A stretch of DNA of 64,000 bases from Aquicella siphonis (GTDB lineage: Bacteria; Pseudomonadota; Gammaproteobacteria; DSM-16500). The stretch is from assembly GCF_902459485.1 (NCBI RefSeq), contig NZ_LR699119.1:2294001-2358000 (forward strand), given 5' to 3'. The translations under genes and the position numbers were made by a program. This document shows, piece by piece, positions 53,753 through 64,000 of the stretch; position 1 is the first letter of the stretch, and every line of letters starts with the position of its first letter. The notes beneath the pieces are model-generated. The model made no database searches, had not been told where the DNA came from, and was given only the letters and a program-made list of their open reading frames with translations.

Positions 53753-55329
53753 TAGGCACTTCCATGTAGAAGAATCGGAGTAATCAACACAACCGTTTCC
53801 GTATTCACTTGCTCAGCTGCTTTACCGCCCAAGGCTTGTGAGGTGAGGAACTGGTTAGCACCCGTTCTGTTAGTAACCTGCCTGAAACCGGATAGGATCA
53901 ACGTGTCTCCGGACTTGACCATGCTGCGTTGATTAAAGTGCTTTTCAGTAATGCTGGGCAGCTGGATTTCGCTGTTCGTCGGACCGAATTGCTTAAAGCC
54001 GTCATTGGTTGATAAGTCTGCGTTCACAGATAAATAGATACGATCATTCAGGATCTTTGGCAGAATATACAATGTCAGGCCTGTTACAAGCATGCCAGGC
54101 GTGACCTGCGATGTCACGGTATTGGTTGTGCTTGACACACCTGGCGTGGCGGTATTTTGAATACTTGCCACATAACCTTCCGACTTGACTATACGCACCA
54201 CGGAAACCTGGTTATTCAGACACAATACCCTGGGCTCTGAGACCACAGAAGTCTTGCCCTGCTGGTTAAGCGCTTTTAACAGGATGGTATAAGAAGGTAT
54301 GGGATTTTTACCTTCGGGCACAGTTGCTACAGTACCCAGAGTAGGAACACCTGTAGTGCTGGCACCAGATGCCGTGTTCAATGCAGTAATCGCTATGGGT
54401 GTACCGTAATTCGCATTCAGTGTGAACGGTGAATTATGGAACGCATTGGTAATAATAGCCCAGTCGATGCCATAGTTATAAGCATTCTCCAGCGACACTT
54501 CCAGAACTTGCACTTTGACCAGCACTTGTTTGGAGAGGTTACTGTTAAGATTATAGATGTACTGACCAACCAGCTGCACGTTGGTAGGCCTGTCGCGTAC
54601 CGTGACCGAAGTGGACGCCTGTGACACGGTCACCTTGCCATCAGCAGAAAGCATTTGCGCGATGGTAGCCTGCAAATCTTTCCAGATGGATACCTTGCCG
54701 CTCAGATTGCTGTATTCGGAATCCGAAGAGTCACTCGTGGTGTAATTGGATACCTGAGCCGTTGTTCCCTGTTCTGCGGTATTGGCACCGCCGCCAGAGC
54801 TTTTCTTGCCCAGCAGGTAATCAGAGTCACCCGGCATGAAAGCGATATCAAATGTCCGTGTAATGAAAGCCTGCCAGTAAATCATGTTGTTATTTATGCT
54901 GTAGACATAGCCTGACTTCGCAGCCAGCATGTCCAGCGCGCCCCGGATTGTGCCGGAATAATTAATGCTAACATTTGAGGTGGGATCCATTCCTACCTGG
55001 TATTTTGTCAGCACCTTGCTGCCGGCGCCCGCTGCGATCACACGGCTGTAATAGGAAAATGGAAGCTGGTCGCCGCGAACCACGATGTGATTATTAAGCC
55101 AGGATGGTCTCTTGCTCAGACTGATAGGCGTCGTATCCACATAAAGACCTTTTTTGATCAAAAGTGGCGGCAGCGGTTTCGCCTTGTTATCTGATATGAC
55201 ACGCTCTTTTGCCGCTTTTATTTTCACATCAGCAATATTGCCTTCTGTCTGGTTATAGACGGGTGAATGACAGGCGGCCAACACGAATGCGGTCGATAAA
55301 AGCAAGACTATCCATTTCTTTAGCATCAT
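53752..55329 (-). CDS. pilN: Type IVb pilus secretin PilN
   Basis: 525-residue outer-membrane secretin. It begins with a lipoprotein signal (MLKKWIVLLLSTAFVLAAC), so it is self-anchored. The C-terminal secretin domain shows KTSVVSEPRVLCLNNQ, VTPGMLVTGLTLYILPK and KSGDTLILSGFRQV. Ser/Asn-rich stretches in the middle replace part of the N-domains. It forms the channel through which the pilus leaves the cell. GGAAGAG precedes the tandem ATGs. Confidence 0.92.
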   Translation of the reverse strand: MMLKKWIVLLLSTAFVLAACHSPVYNQTEGNIADVKIKAAKERVISDNKAKPLPPLLIKKGLYVDTTPISLSKRPSWLNNHIVVRGDQLPFSYYSRVIAAGAGSKVLTKYQVGMDPTSNVSINYSGTIRGALDMLAAKSGYVYSINNNMIYWQAFITRTFDIAFMPGDSDYLLGKKSSGGGANTAEQGTTAQVSNYTTSDSSDSEYSNLSGKVSIWKDLQATIAQMLSADGKVTVSQASTSVTVRDRPTNVQLVGQYIYNLNSNLSKQVLVKVQVLEVSLENAYNYGIDWAIITNAFHNSPFTLNANYGTPIAITALNTASGASTTGVPTLGTVATVPEGKNPIPSYTILLKALNQQGKTSVVSEPRVLCLNNQVSVVRIVKSEGYVASIQNTATPGVSSTTNTVTSQVTPGMLVTGLTLYILPKILNDRIYLSVNADLSTNDGFKQFGPTNSEIQLPSITEKHFNQRSMVKSGDTLILSGFRQVTNRTGANQFLTSQALGGKAAEQVNTETVVLITPILLHGSA

Positions 55330-55339
55330 TTATCTCTTC

Positions 55340-55795
55340 CTATGTTCGATATCTTGGCACAACAGCCAGTGTGCGGTTGGACATATACATTACAGCCTGC
55401 AGGGGGAAGGGTTGCAACAATTTTTCTACCACATTCGGTAAGCTGGATCCTGTGACTCTGCCATCGAAGTTATAATCATATGGTGCCTTCCAGATGACTT
55501 TCCAGTGATAACGACCCATGATGCGCTCGAGATTTTCTTTGAGGGAGCCACTGATGCTGACTGCGTATATTGCCGCAGGTTGCCCCAGATCCGCATATTG
55601 GTTTGGAAATGCAGAGCTGCTATAGGCAGATGGCAGGAATGCGGTATTTTGCTGATTACCGGCTTGAAAAAATGGTTCTCGGGGAATCGCTGATTCAGGC
55701 TTTGAAACTTCCCAGCCTGCTGTGGCATGCAGCGGAATAACACATAGGAACAAACTTGCTAATAACACGTGTATCTTCATGATCCGGCATTTCAT
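55340..55795 (-). CDS. TcpQ/PilL-C-like periplasmic protein
   Basis: 151 residues with a signal peptide (MKIHVLLASLFLCVIPLHATAG after a short lead). The C-terminal part (SLKENLERIMGRYHWKVIWK, RVTGSSLPNVVEKLL, VMYMSNRTLAVVPRY) matches the TcpQ / PilL C-terminal domain that sits with the secretin and helps it reach the outer membrane. It precedes pilN by 10 bp, as such proteins usually do. The first Met is supported by GGAG 7 bases upstream. Confidence 0.8.
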   Translation of the reverse strand: MKCRIMKIHVLLASLFLCVIPLHATAGWEVSKPESAIPREPFFQAGNQQNTAFLPSAYSSSAFPNQYADLGQPAAIYAVSISGSLKENLERIMGRYHWKVIWKAPYDYNFDGRVTGSSLPNVVEKLLQPFPLQAVMYMSNRTLAVVPRYRT

Positions 55796-55898
55796 CCTTT
55801 ATCTCCATGTTCCCTATGCCCAAGATATCTTGAAAAATTTTAGTTATCAAGTATAAGAGATATAAAAAAAAATGTGTAAGGGTTTTTTTCACCTTTCA

Positions 55899-56840
55899 TT
55901 AATTACTATAAATTGTAAATCCAGACCCAGCGGGTTCATTTGAACTCGAGCAGCGGGTCAAGGCCATGATAGTCTGTTTTTCTCCCCAGCCGCTGATTGT
56001 GTTGTCAATTTGGCCTTTTTCAGTGACAACCTGCAGACAGACACGCCAGTAGGTACCGCCGGAAATACCGCCGGAACAAGTATGAGGAGGACCGCCGCCT
56101 CCGCTTGCGCATTCTCCAGGCGTGGCGCTTGGGCCAATGGCATAAGCAGTAAAACTCGATATGGGAAAGACCTGGTTAAGATCGGACGATTCGTCTGTGC
56201 CGCTGATTTGCACCGGCGCCACTAATATTTGCGGCACCATGGTCGTGCCTGTCTTGTCCACTGTGCATTCCGGCACGGGCACACAGGCGCCGTGGTGATA
56301 CAACCCGCCAAAATTCACCGCCGAGGCATTATTCAGATTATAACCAGGTATATTCACGGCAGCCACGATATAACACGACGTATCCGCACTCGTACAAGGT
56401 GAGGCCGCCGAGGGCGGCGCGCCGCTGCCGTCATTAGAGGTATAGGCAAAGGGCAGGGTACCGGCAATCACCGACGCGGCGGCGAATGCGCCTTTTGCGC
56501 TGACCGTATTAACACGGGTATAAACATAAAAAAGCTTGGGATTGCTCGCACTGTCTATCGCGTAATCATTTCCCCAGGGATTTTTCAGTGTCACTGACAC
56601 TGGCGGAAGATAAGTGCCTTGTAAATCACTTAACGCCGTGGGCCAGTGTCCTTCCTGAACATAATAAGACAAGCCTGCATTCAGGATTTGCTGCATCTGC
56701 GTGGTGGTCCTGTCCATGCGCAATTGCAGAGCGCGCTGCTGCACGTAGCCTACACTCGCGAAAATGATAATGCTGATAATAACCAGCACCAGCAGAATTT
56801 CTATCAGGGTAAAACCGGTTACATTTTTTCGCGCCTTCAT
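55899..56840 (-). CDS. Type IVb prepilin-like protein (possible minor pilin/PilV-like)
   Basis: 313 residues from ATG 56840 (AAGG 8 bases upstream). The class III signal is MKARKNVTG then FTLIEILLVLVIISIIIF: cleavage after Gly, Phe at +1 and Glu at +5. The C-terminal region is very long and Gly/Ser/Thr/Pro-rich with several Cys (GECASGGGGPPHTCSGG, TDSSC-type), consistent with a large surface-exposed domain. In R64 such a long second pilin is PilV, the tip adhesin. It follows the first prepilin by 3 bp. Confidence 0.85.
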   Translation of the reverse strand: MKARKNVTGFTLIEILLVLVIISIIIFASVGYVQQRALQLRMDRTTTQMQQILNAGLSYYVQEGHWPTALSDLQGTYLPPVSVTLKNPWGNDYAIDSASNPKLFYVYTRVNTVSAKGAFAAASVIAGTLPFAYTSNDGSGAPPSAASPCTSADTSCYIVAAVNIPGYNLNNASAVNFGGLYHHGACVPVPECTVDKTGTTMVPQILVAPVQISGTDESSDLNQVFPISSFTAYAIGPSATPGECASGGGGPPHTCSGGISGGTYWRVCLQVVTEKGQIDNTISGWGEKQTIMALTRCSSSNEPAGSGFTIYSN

Positions 56841-56852
56841 GTTTATCACCTT

Positions 56853-57662
56853 TTAATTACCGCATAAGTAATATTGATAGGGTAATGAGCTGCCATCCGT
56901 CAAATTCAAAATGGGAGCGGTTGTATACATCTGGGTAAACTGACTCACTGTAGGCATGGTTACCCAGTAATCAGACACAAATTTGGCGTTTCCGCTGGAA
57001 GGAAGTTTTTCCCAGACAACAAATGTGCCTGTATTACCACTGGTACTGCAGGGCACAACCGTACTGCCCGACATGGTCGAGAGACAGTCTCCAGCCAACA
57101 GATTCAAATACAGCTTGGCTTCTGTAGGGGTAGGATTATTCAGCTGCACGGCAACCTGTGCTTTCCAGGTGATGATTTTGCCGACGCCGCGCGGATCCGT
57201 GCAATTAGGGGGAAGAGGGGTTGTCGCATTGGTACCGGCCATGCAAGTCTGCCTGTCCTGCGGCGGATCAAACCGGTTGAATTGCGCCACATACCCATTG
57301 GTACCGGCGCCAGTAGGTTTGACTATCGGATTTCTCGGCATGGGCGTGGTCAGAAATCCATTATCGATCAGATCCGTCGAGATGGAAATGGGTAAGGGAT
57401 TGGGCGGTGATATAGCTTGATTCAATGTGCCTGCGACCATTTGATAACTCCCGTCCGTCGTTCCATAACAATTCATCCTGTAATACGATGACATGGCCTG
57501 AAAGATGGTATCGACGTTGGCTTGTACTTGCAGCGCATCGGCATCACGGCGGTAAGTAAGGTATTGCTGGATACTCATGTAAAGAATCGCCGCACCGATC
57601 ACAATGACCAGCATGACTTCCAGAAGCGTGGCACCCGATTGAAACTTTTTCATCGACCTCAC
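56853..57662 (-). CDS. Type IVb prepilin-like protein (possible major pilin PilS-like)
   Basis: 269 residues; GTG at 57662 with AGAGG 7 bases before it, or ATG at 57653. The leader FQSG precedes ATLLEVMLVIVIGAAILY, with Gly at -1 and Glu at +5. After the helix come Cys-containing and Asn/Gly/Thr-rich segments. It is the first pilin in the operon, where PilS stands in R64; which of the two is major cannot be settled from sequence. Confidence 0.85.
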   Translation of the reverse strand: MRSMKKFQSGATLLEVMLVIVIGAAILYMSIQQYLTYRRDADALQVQANVDTIFQAMSSYYRMNCYGTTDGSYQMVAGTLNQAISPPNPLPISISTDLIDNGFLTTPMPRNPIVKPTGAGTNGYVAQFNRFDPPQDRQTCMAGTNATTPLPPNCTDPRGVGKIITWKAQVAVQLNNPTPTEAKLYLNLLAGDCLSTMSGSTVVPCSTSGNTGTFVVWEKLPSSGNAKFVSDYWVTMPTVSQFTQMYTTAPILNLTDGSSLPYQYYLCGN

Positions 57663-57679
57663 AACCAGACCTCTGCTAA

Positions 57680-58741
57680 TTACGCTGCCAGTGACATACC
57701 TGTCAAATATATACCCTGAATGATCACAATAATCAAAATACCGCCTACAGCCAGGAAAATACCACCGACAATACGGGCGATGAATTTTAGTGTTTGCGTG
57801 GCCTGTTCGGTTCCGCGTATGCCCATGCGGATCAGACCATGCTCAAAACCTTTTACTTCCGCCATGACGCGCAAGCGCATGAGATCATTTTCATCCACCA
57901 GTCCCGTTGCAAGCACATCCGCGATATTGGTTTTACCCATGCTGAGCAAATGTTCCATTTTCGAAAGATGAGTGAGCATATAGGGGTTGGCCTGATACTG
58001 CATCACCTTGATAGCTGACTTGAAGACAACGCCGTTCGCTACCAGAAGACCCAGCGTTTCCAGAAGCCGCGCGGACGCAAGCCGTCGGTAAAATGAAAAT
58101 GGAGGAATCTTGTCAAGAGAAGACCGCAACTCGCCCGTATAGTTAGACATCAGACGTTTGAAAATGACCATGACGGCCACCACCACCACTATTGATACCC
58201 ACCAGTACGACTGAATGATGCCCGCGATATGCACCAGCCTTTGACCCGCGTCCGGCCATTGCGCTATGGGCTTGATCATTTCAAACTGCGTAAACACCGA
58301 TCTTTTCAGATAAAGGATCACAACGCAGGCGATCACGATAACCAGCAAGGGATAAGAAACAGCGCCTACGAACGCGCCTATGGCCACGCCTTGCTGCGAC
58401 AGCATATTGATGGCTGATTTGATGGTCTGGGCAAGTGCGCCGCCCGATTCACCGACGCGGATAATTTCAACCACATTCATGGAAAACCACTCCCGCATAC
58501 CTTCAGCCAGCGGCTGGCCTTCGCCGATTTTTTGCGAGAGAGAAAGCGCGACTTCGCGTGTTAACCCTTTTGTCACCTGGCTCATCATATCCACCGCGCG
58601 GTTCGCGGGAATACCATCATTGATCAGGAGATACAAGTCTTCCAGAAAAGCAAGCTGCTGCTTGTTGCCGAATTGCCAGTGCTTAAATGCTAAAGTTACT
58701 TTCGCTATCTGTTCATTCAATGAATTTAATGTAAATTCCAT
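57680..58741 (-). CDS. pilR: Type IVb pilus inner-membrane platform protein PilR
   Basis: 353-residue GspF-family polytopic protein with hydrophobic segments at about 130-150, 180-200 and 330-350 (GAFVGAVSYPLLVIVIACVVILY, partly quoted; VGGIFLAVGGILIIVIIQG). Duplicated cytoplasmic domains flank the membrane parts. It transmits force from the PilQ ATPase to pilin assembly. GAGAG precedes the ATG, and it follows pilQ by 11 bp. Confidence 0.9.
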   Translation of the reverse strand: MEFTLNSLNEQIAKVTLAFKHWQFGNKQQLAFLEDLYLLINDGIPANRAVDMMSQVTKGLTREVALSLSQKIGEGQPLAEGMREWFSMNVVEIIRVGESGGALAQTIKSAINMLSQQGVAIGAFVGAVSYPLLVIVIACVVILYLKRSVFTQFEMIKPIAQWPDAGQRLVHIAGIIQSYWWVSIVVVVAVMVIFKRLMSNYTGELRSSLDKIPPFSFYRRLASARLLETLGLLVANGVVFKSAIKVMQYQANPYMLTHLSKMEHLLSMGKTNIADVLATGLVDENDLMRLRVMAEVKGFEHGLIRMGIRGTEQATQTLKFIARIVGGIFLAVGGILIIVIIQGIYLTGMSLAA

Positions 58742-58752
58742 AACAGTGCTCT

Positions 58753-60357
58753 CTATGAGTACTTAAACGTCCTTGATTGAGTAGCCGGGTTAATGGGCCC
58801 CACCACTTTTTCCGCATCGAATGGATCACACACTCCGGCCTGAATCAAATCGATAGCCCTGTCGCGAAAATCCATCCAGCCATTTTCCTTTAAATATTTC
58901 TCCCAGTTTAGAGTATCGCATTTTTGAATGAATTGCCTACCATCTTCATCTACCCAAATCACTTCTGCAACCACAATACGTCCGCCCACACCAGAACGGT
59001 TGCATTTGGGACATCCATTGCCGCGCGCCTTGGCGCGATCCAGAATATCCTTCCCCAGCACCGCTTCCCAGTCAGCCATATAAGGCTGGTGACGCTCAGA
59101 AGTTCTAAGCGGGATGGCGCAGCCATCACACACTTTTGCAATCAGACGTTGGCACATCAGACAACGTAACACACTGCTGTCGCTCAAAAGGACAGGGGAA
59201 ACACCCATATCAACCAGACGGGTGACGATTGCCGTCGCACGGTTCGTGTGTAACGTGGTCAACACCAAGTGACCGGTGATAGACGCCCGCACCATCACGT
59301 GAGCCGTATCCTCATCGCGCATTTCCCCGAGGATGATGACGTCCGGGTCCATACGCAAGGCGGCGCGGCCCATGCTCGCGAAACTGCGGTCTTCCTTTTC
59401 CGTGTTCACAGGGACTTGCGTCGCTTCTTCAACGACTTTTTCAACCGGGTCTTCAATGGAGTATAACTTCTGTGTGCTTTCCACCATTTCCATACAGCTG
59501 GCCAGTGTTGTCGTTTTACCAGACCCCGTGGGCCCCGCGACAATAATCGCGCCAAACGGAAGTTTCATCGCCATTTTGATGATATCAATCTGCTTTTGCG
59601 TATATCCCAGCTGATCCAACTGTTTGGTGCGTTCTTCGCCTGTCGCAAGAATACGCATGACCATGTCGAAACCGCCGTGTGCCGGCACGCTCGCGAGACG
59701 AAGACGGATATCCTTGCCCTGCATCTTCAAAGGCATGGATGCGTCCTGCGGAATCAGGGGGTTGAAATGTGAAGTGGCATGGTCTGTTTCCTTGTTAAAA
59801 GCAACCGAGGCGATTTCACGCCCGAGTTTTTCAGACCATTCCGCATACACTCTTAACTCACCGTGTTGGCGCATGCGGATTTTGGTATATGTCTGCCGTA
59901 CCTGAATATGGATATCACTGACATTTTGTCTGACTGCTTCGAACACCAGTTCACGCAAATGGCGTTGCTGGTCACTGAAAGAAACAGTGGTTTCCCCTTT
60001 GTGTTTCTTTAAATCTTCTTCTTCTTCGCCGCTTGCCAATAACAGACTGAGCAAGGACTCATTGGCGGCATAAACCTGCCCGGGATGGATACCCTTGCTA
60101 AGCAGCAGTGATTTACAATTTTGCACGGTCCGGGAAGTAGGATCGGCAGATAAAATGGTCGCGCTCTTGAGAACAACAATATTCGCCTGTTCTTTACACC
60201 AGGCGAACATTTCATCCATGATCTTGTCCTTGGCGTCAATATCAGCGGGACTGGTGATAATTTTTGTTTTCGTCGCAGCAGCATATTGTTCACGCAAACC
60301 CTGTAATGCACTCTGAATCTGCTGCTCATCTCTTGGTGGGGAAGAAACTTCTGCCAT
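58753..60357 (-). CDS. pilQ: Type IVb pilus assembly ATPase PilQ
   Basis: 534 residues from ATG 60357, chosen because GAGGTCAGT lies immediately before it. A GspE/PilB-type hexameric ATPase: Walker A GPTGSGKTTTLASC, Asp box GEMRDEDTAHVMVRASITGH, and His box LTTLHTNRATA. A tetracysteine zinc element is seen as CLMCQRLIAKVCDGC and CPKCNRSGVGGR. It powers pilus extension. It opens the operon, 270 bp from the gyrB end. Confidence 0.93.
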   Translation of the reverse strand: MAEVSSPPRDEQQIQSALQGLREQYAAATKTKIITSPADIDAKDKIMDEMFAWCKEQANIVVLKSATILSADPTSRTVQNCKSLLLSKGIHPGQVYAANESLLSLLLASGEEEEDLKKHKGETTVSFSDQQRHLRELVFEAVRQNVSDIHIQVRQTYTKIRMRQHGELRVYAEWSEKLGREIASVAFNKETDHATSHFNPLIPQDASMPLKMQGKDIRLRLASVPAHGGFDMVMRILATGEERTKQLDQLGYTQKQIDIIKMAMKLPFGAIIVAGPTGSGKTTTLASCMEMVESTQKLYSIEDPVEKVVEEATQVPVNTEKEDRSFASMGRAALRMDPDVIILGEMRDEDTAHVMVRASITGHLVLTTLHTNRATAIVTRLVDMGVSPVLLSDSSVLRCLMCQRLIAKVCDGCAIPLRTSERHQPYMADWEAVLGKDILDRAKARGNGCPKCNRSGVGGRIVVAEVIWVDEDGRQFIQKCDTLNWEKYLKENGWMDFRDRAIDLIQAGVCDPFDAEKVVGPINPATQSRTFKYS

Positions 60358-60627
60358 ACTGACCTCGCTTGGATAAATCATTACTTAAAATTTGAGCATA
60401 TCAAAAAAGCCTATTTTCATTATAGATGCTTTTACGTATCCTCGCTGGGGAATGGATAATATATGGGTAAGCAATGGTCTATTACGCAATAATTGGATAT
60501 TTATTGAATGTTATCAATAAGCTGTGTCTGCGAGCATTTATTTAAAGCTTTCGGAAGGCTTCTTTTTACAGGCATGCGGGCCTGCCTGTAAAAAGAAGCT
60601 ATAGGGTTACAATGAAAAGGGCTGATT
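60358..60627. other. Region between gyrB and the pilus operon
   Basis: 270 bp. The part next to gyrB contains a perfect 17-bp inverted repeat (60558-60574 with 60583-60599; arms GCTTCTTTTTACAGGCA) and the rest is AT-rich and presumably the pil promoter (for example TATTAT at about 60454-60459 on the minus strand). No other gene is seen. Confidence 0.5.
60558..60599 (-). terminator. 17-bp perfect inverted repeat downstream of gyrB
   Basis: Both arms of 17 bases match exactly around an 8-base loop. It lies 29 bp past the gyrB stop in the direction of transcription. The T run is inside the stem and no U-tract follows, so it is a probable transcript-end structure but not a canonical terminator. 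Confidence 0.55.
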
Positions 60628-63057
<2,430 letters not shown>

Positions 63058-63109
63058 CTAAGTCATATTTTAACGCAGCACCTTCAGCACAGCGCCTTTT
63101 GTTACCCAA

Positions 63110-64000
63110 TCAGGACTGGCTCATTGTCAAGTCAGTGACACTACCATGTTTCACGTGGAACACTTTTATAGGCACCGCTAATCTGTCGCCCATTATGGTT
63201 TCAATGGTCTCTCTTTCTATTGCTGTGACAAAAATCTGTGTATGCTGTCTGGAGAGCAGCGTAATCAGCTTCTGCCTGCTTGGTAAATCCAGCTCGGCAG
63301 GCAGGTCATCTACCAGGTAAATAATGCTCTTATTTGCCTGCTCCGCTAACAACTTACCCTGGGCAATTATCATAGCACAAATCAGTAATTTTTGCTGTCC
63401 TCTGGATAAAAAATGCTTCACTGGGATCCCATCAATGGTGATATCCAAATCAGCCCGGTGCGGCCCATGCAAGGTATGGCCTGCGCGAATTTCCTCCAGA
63501 TATCCCTCTTTCAAAATCTCAAGATAATCTCTGTCTTCGCGCCAGCCGGGTTGATACGCAAATGCCAATGTAGACATAGCCAGCAATTCCTGCGCCAACT
63601 CGGAAACCAGGGGCATAAGATGATTCACATATCTCCGCCGTAGCTCGTCAAGTACCATGGCGTGCCGGGCCAACTCATCCGACCAGGCATCCAGCTCGCT
63701 ACGGGGGCGTCTGTCTCGCAAAAGAACATTTCTCTGCTTGATAACGCGTTCAAATTGACGCCAACAGGTAATAAAGCTATCTGATTGATAAAACAAACCC
63801 CAATCCAGAAATTTCCGTCGAAAAGCCGGGCCGGATTCGAATAAATTGTGGGATTGGGAATTAATAAGCCGGATTGGCAAATATGCAGCCAGCTCCATAA
63901 TGCCAGATGCATCTCTTTCTGCCACCCGCAACCGGGTCGTTCCGTGAATATCCCGCTCTATCCCCACGGGCACTTGCCGCTGCATTTCGCTAACTATATG
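63110..64000 (-). CDS. recF: DNA replication and repair protein RecF (5' part outside window)
   Basis: Only about the last 297 codons are present; the frame is still open at 64000, and the Walker A motif lies outside. Visible family features are RKFLDWGLFYQ, DYLEILKEGYLEEIRAGHTLHGPHRADL (partly quoted), LSRGQQKLLICAMIIAQ (ABC signature) and YLVDDLPAELD (Walker B). RecF loads RecA at gaps. Its 3' end contains the parS-like site. Confidence 0.96.
   Translation of the reverse strand, partial: HIVSEMQRQVPVGIERDIHGTTRLRVAERDASGIMELAAYLPIRLINSQSHNLFESGPAFRRKFLDWGLFYQSDSFITCWRQFERVIKQRNVLLRDRRPRSELDAWSDELARHAMVLDELRRRYVNHLMPLVSELAQELLAMSTLAFAYQPGWREDRDYLEILKEGYLEEIRAGHTLHGPHRADLDITIDGIPVKHFLSRGQQKLLICAMIIAQGKLLAEQANKSIIYLVDDLPAELDLPSRQKLITLLSRQHTQIFVTAIERETIETIMGDRLAVPIKVFHVKHGSVTDLTMSQS
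63147..63162. promoter_or_regulatory. parS-like centromere site inside recF
   Basis: TGTTTCACGTGGAACA matches the bacterial parS consensus (TGTTtCACGTGAAACA) with one base of difference, a near-palindrome around CACGTG. On the recF strand it encodes VFHVKH, a peptide seen where parS lies within coding genes. ParB would bind here and ParA (30744) would move the complex. Confidence 0.8.

Overview
The window is chromosomal DNA of a gammaproteobacterium. The most likely placement is the order Legionellales (Coxiella/Aquicella-like), inferred from gene content and not from a database search. Supporting points are an EF-P/EpmA pair, a full ubiE-ubiJ-ubiB operon, a ygfB-pepP-ubiH operon, large single-copy housekeeping genes on both strands, and a large coiled-coil membrane protein that resembles a type IV secretion effector and carries PmrA-like direct repeats upstream. 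The mnmG-rsmG-parA cluster, gyrB-recF, and a parS-like site inside recF suggest the segment lies fairly near the replication origin, although no oriC is visible. No tRNA, rRNA, CRISPR array, complete insertion sequence or prophage was seen.

Layout. 1-4.4 kb: end of a peptide transporter, efp-epmA, then a CFA-synthase-like methyltransferase and an acyl desaturase (membrane lipid modification). 4.4-9.2 kb: DEAD-box helicase, an EVE-domain gene broken by a one-base frameshift, rho and trxA. 9.2-17.2 kb: a long minus-strand run ygfB-pepP-ubiH, then an ACP/acyl-AMP ligase/PlsC fusion, an MFS transporter and a GT2 glycosyltransferase. 17.2-19.7 kb: a structured intergenic region and the candidate effector gene. 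19.7-24.1 kb: folA, a perfect 38-bp inverted-repeat element, apaH, rsmA, a Sel1 lipoprotein and a nicotinate phosphoribosyltransferase. 24.1-28 kb: a GT39-like membrane enzyme, an aldo/keto reductase and an FAD oxidoreductase. 28-34.4 kb: mnmG-rsmG-parA-queF (no parB), a di-iron-like hydrolase and an acyltransferase. 34.6-38.2 kb: an unusual group with a secreted class II terpene-cyclase-like protein, an N-terminally extended UbiA-family prenyltransferase and two small exported proteins of unknown function. 38.4-43.1 kb: ubiE-ubiJ-ubiB and a PBP4-type peptidase. 43.1-51.8 kb: two small proteins, a short NAD-glutamate dehydrogenase, crcB plus DUF190, ygfA-zapA-zapB, pgi, lptM and dapF. 51.8-60.4 kb: an eight-gene type IVb (R64 thin-pilus-like) pilus operon. 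60.6-64 kb: gyrB and the 3' part of recF.

Most genes are ordinary core genes. The parts that look least described are the candidate effector and its promoter (17.2-19.6 kb), the inverted-repeat element at 20.3 kb, the terpene-cyclase/UbiA/secreted-protein group (34.6-38.2 kb), the chromosomal type IVb pilus operon, and the orphan parA with a parS site in recF.
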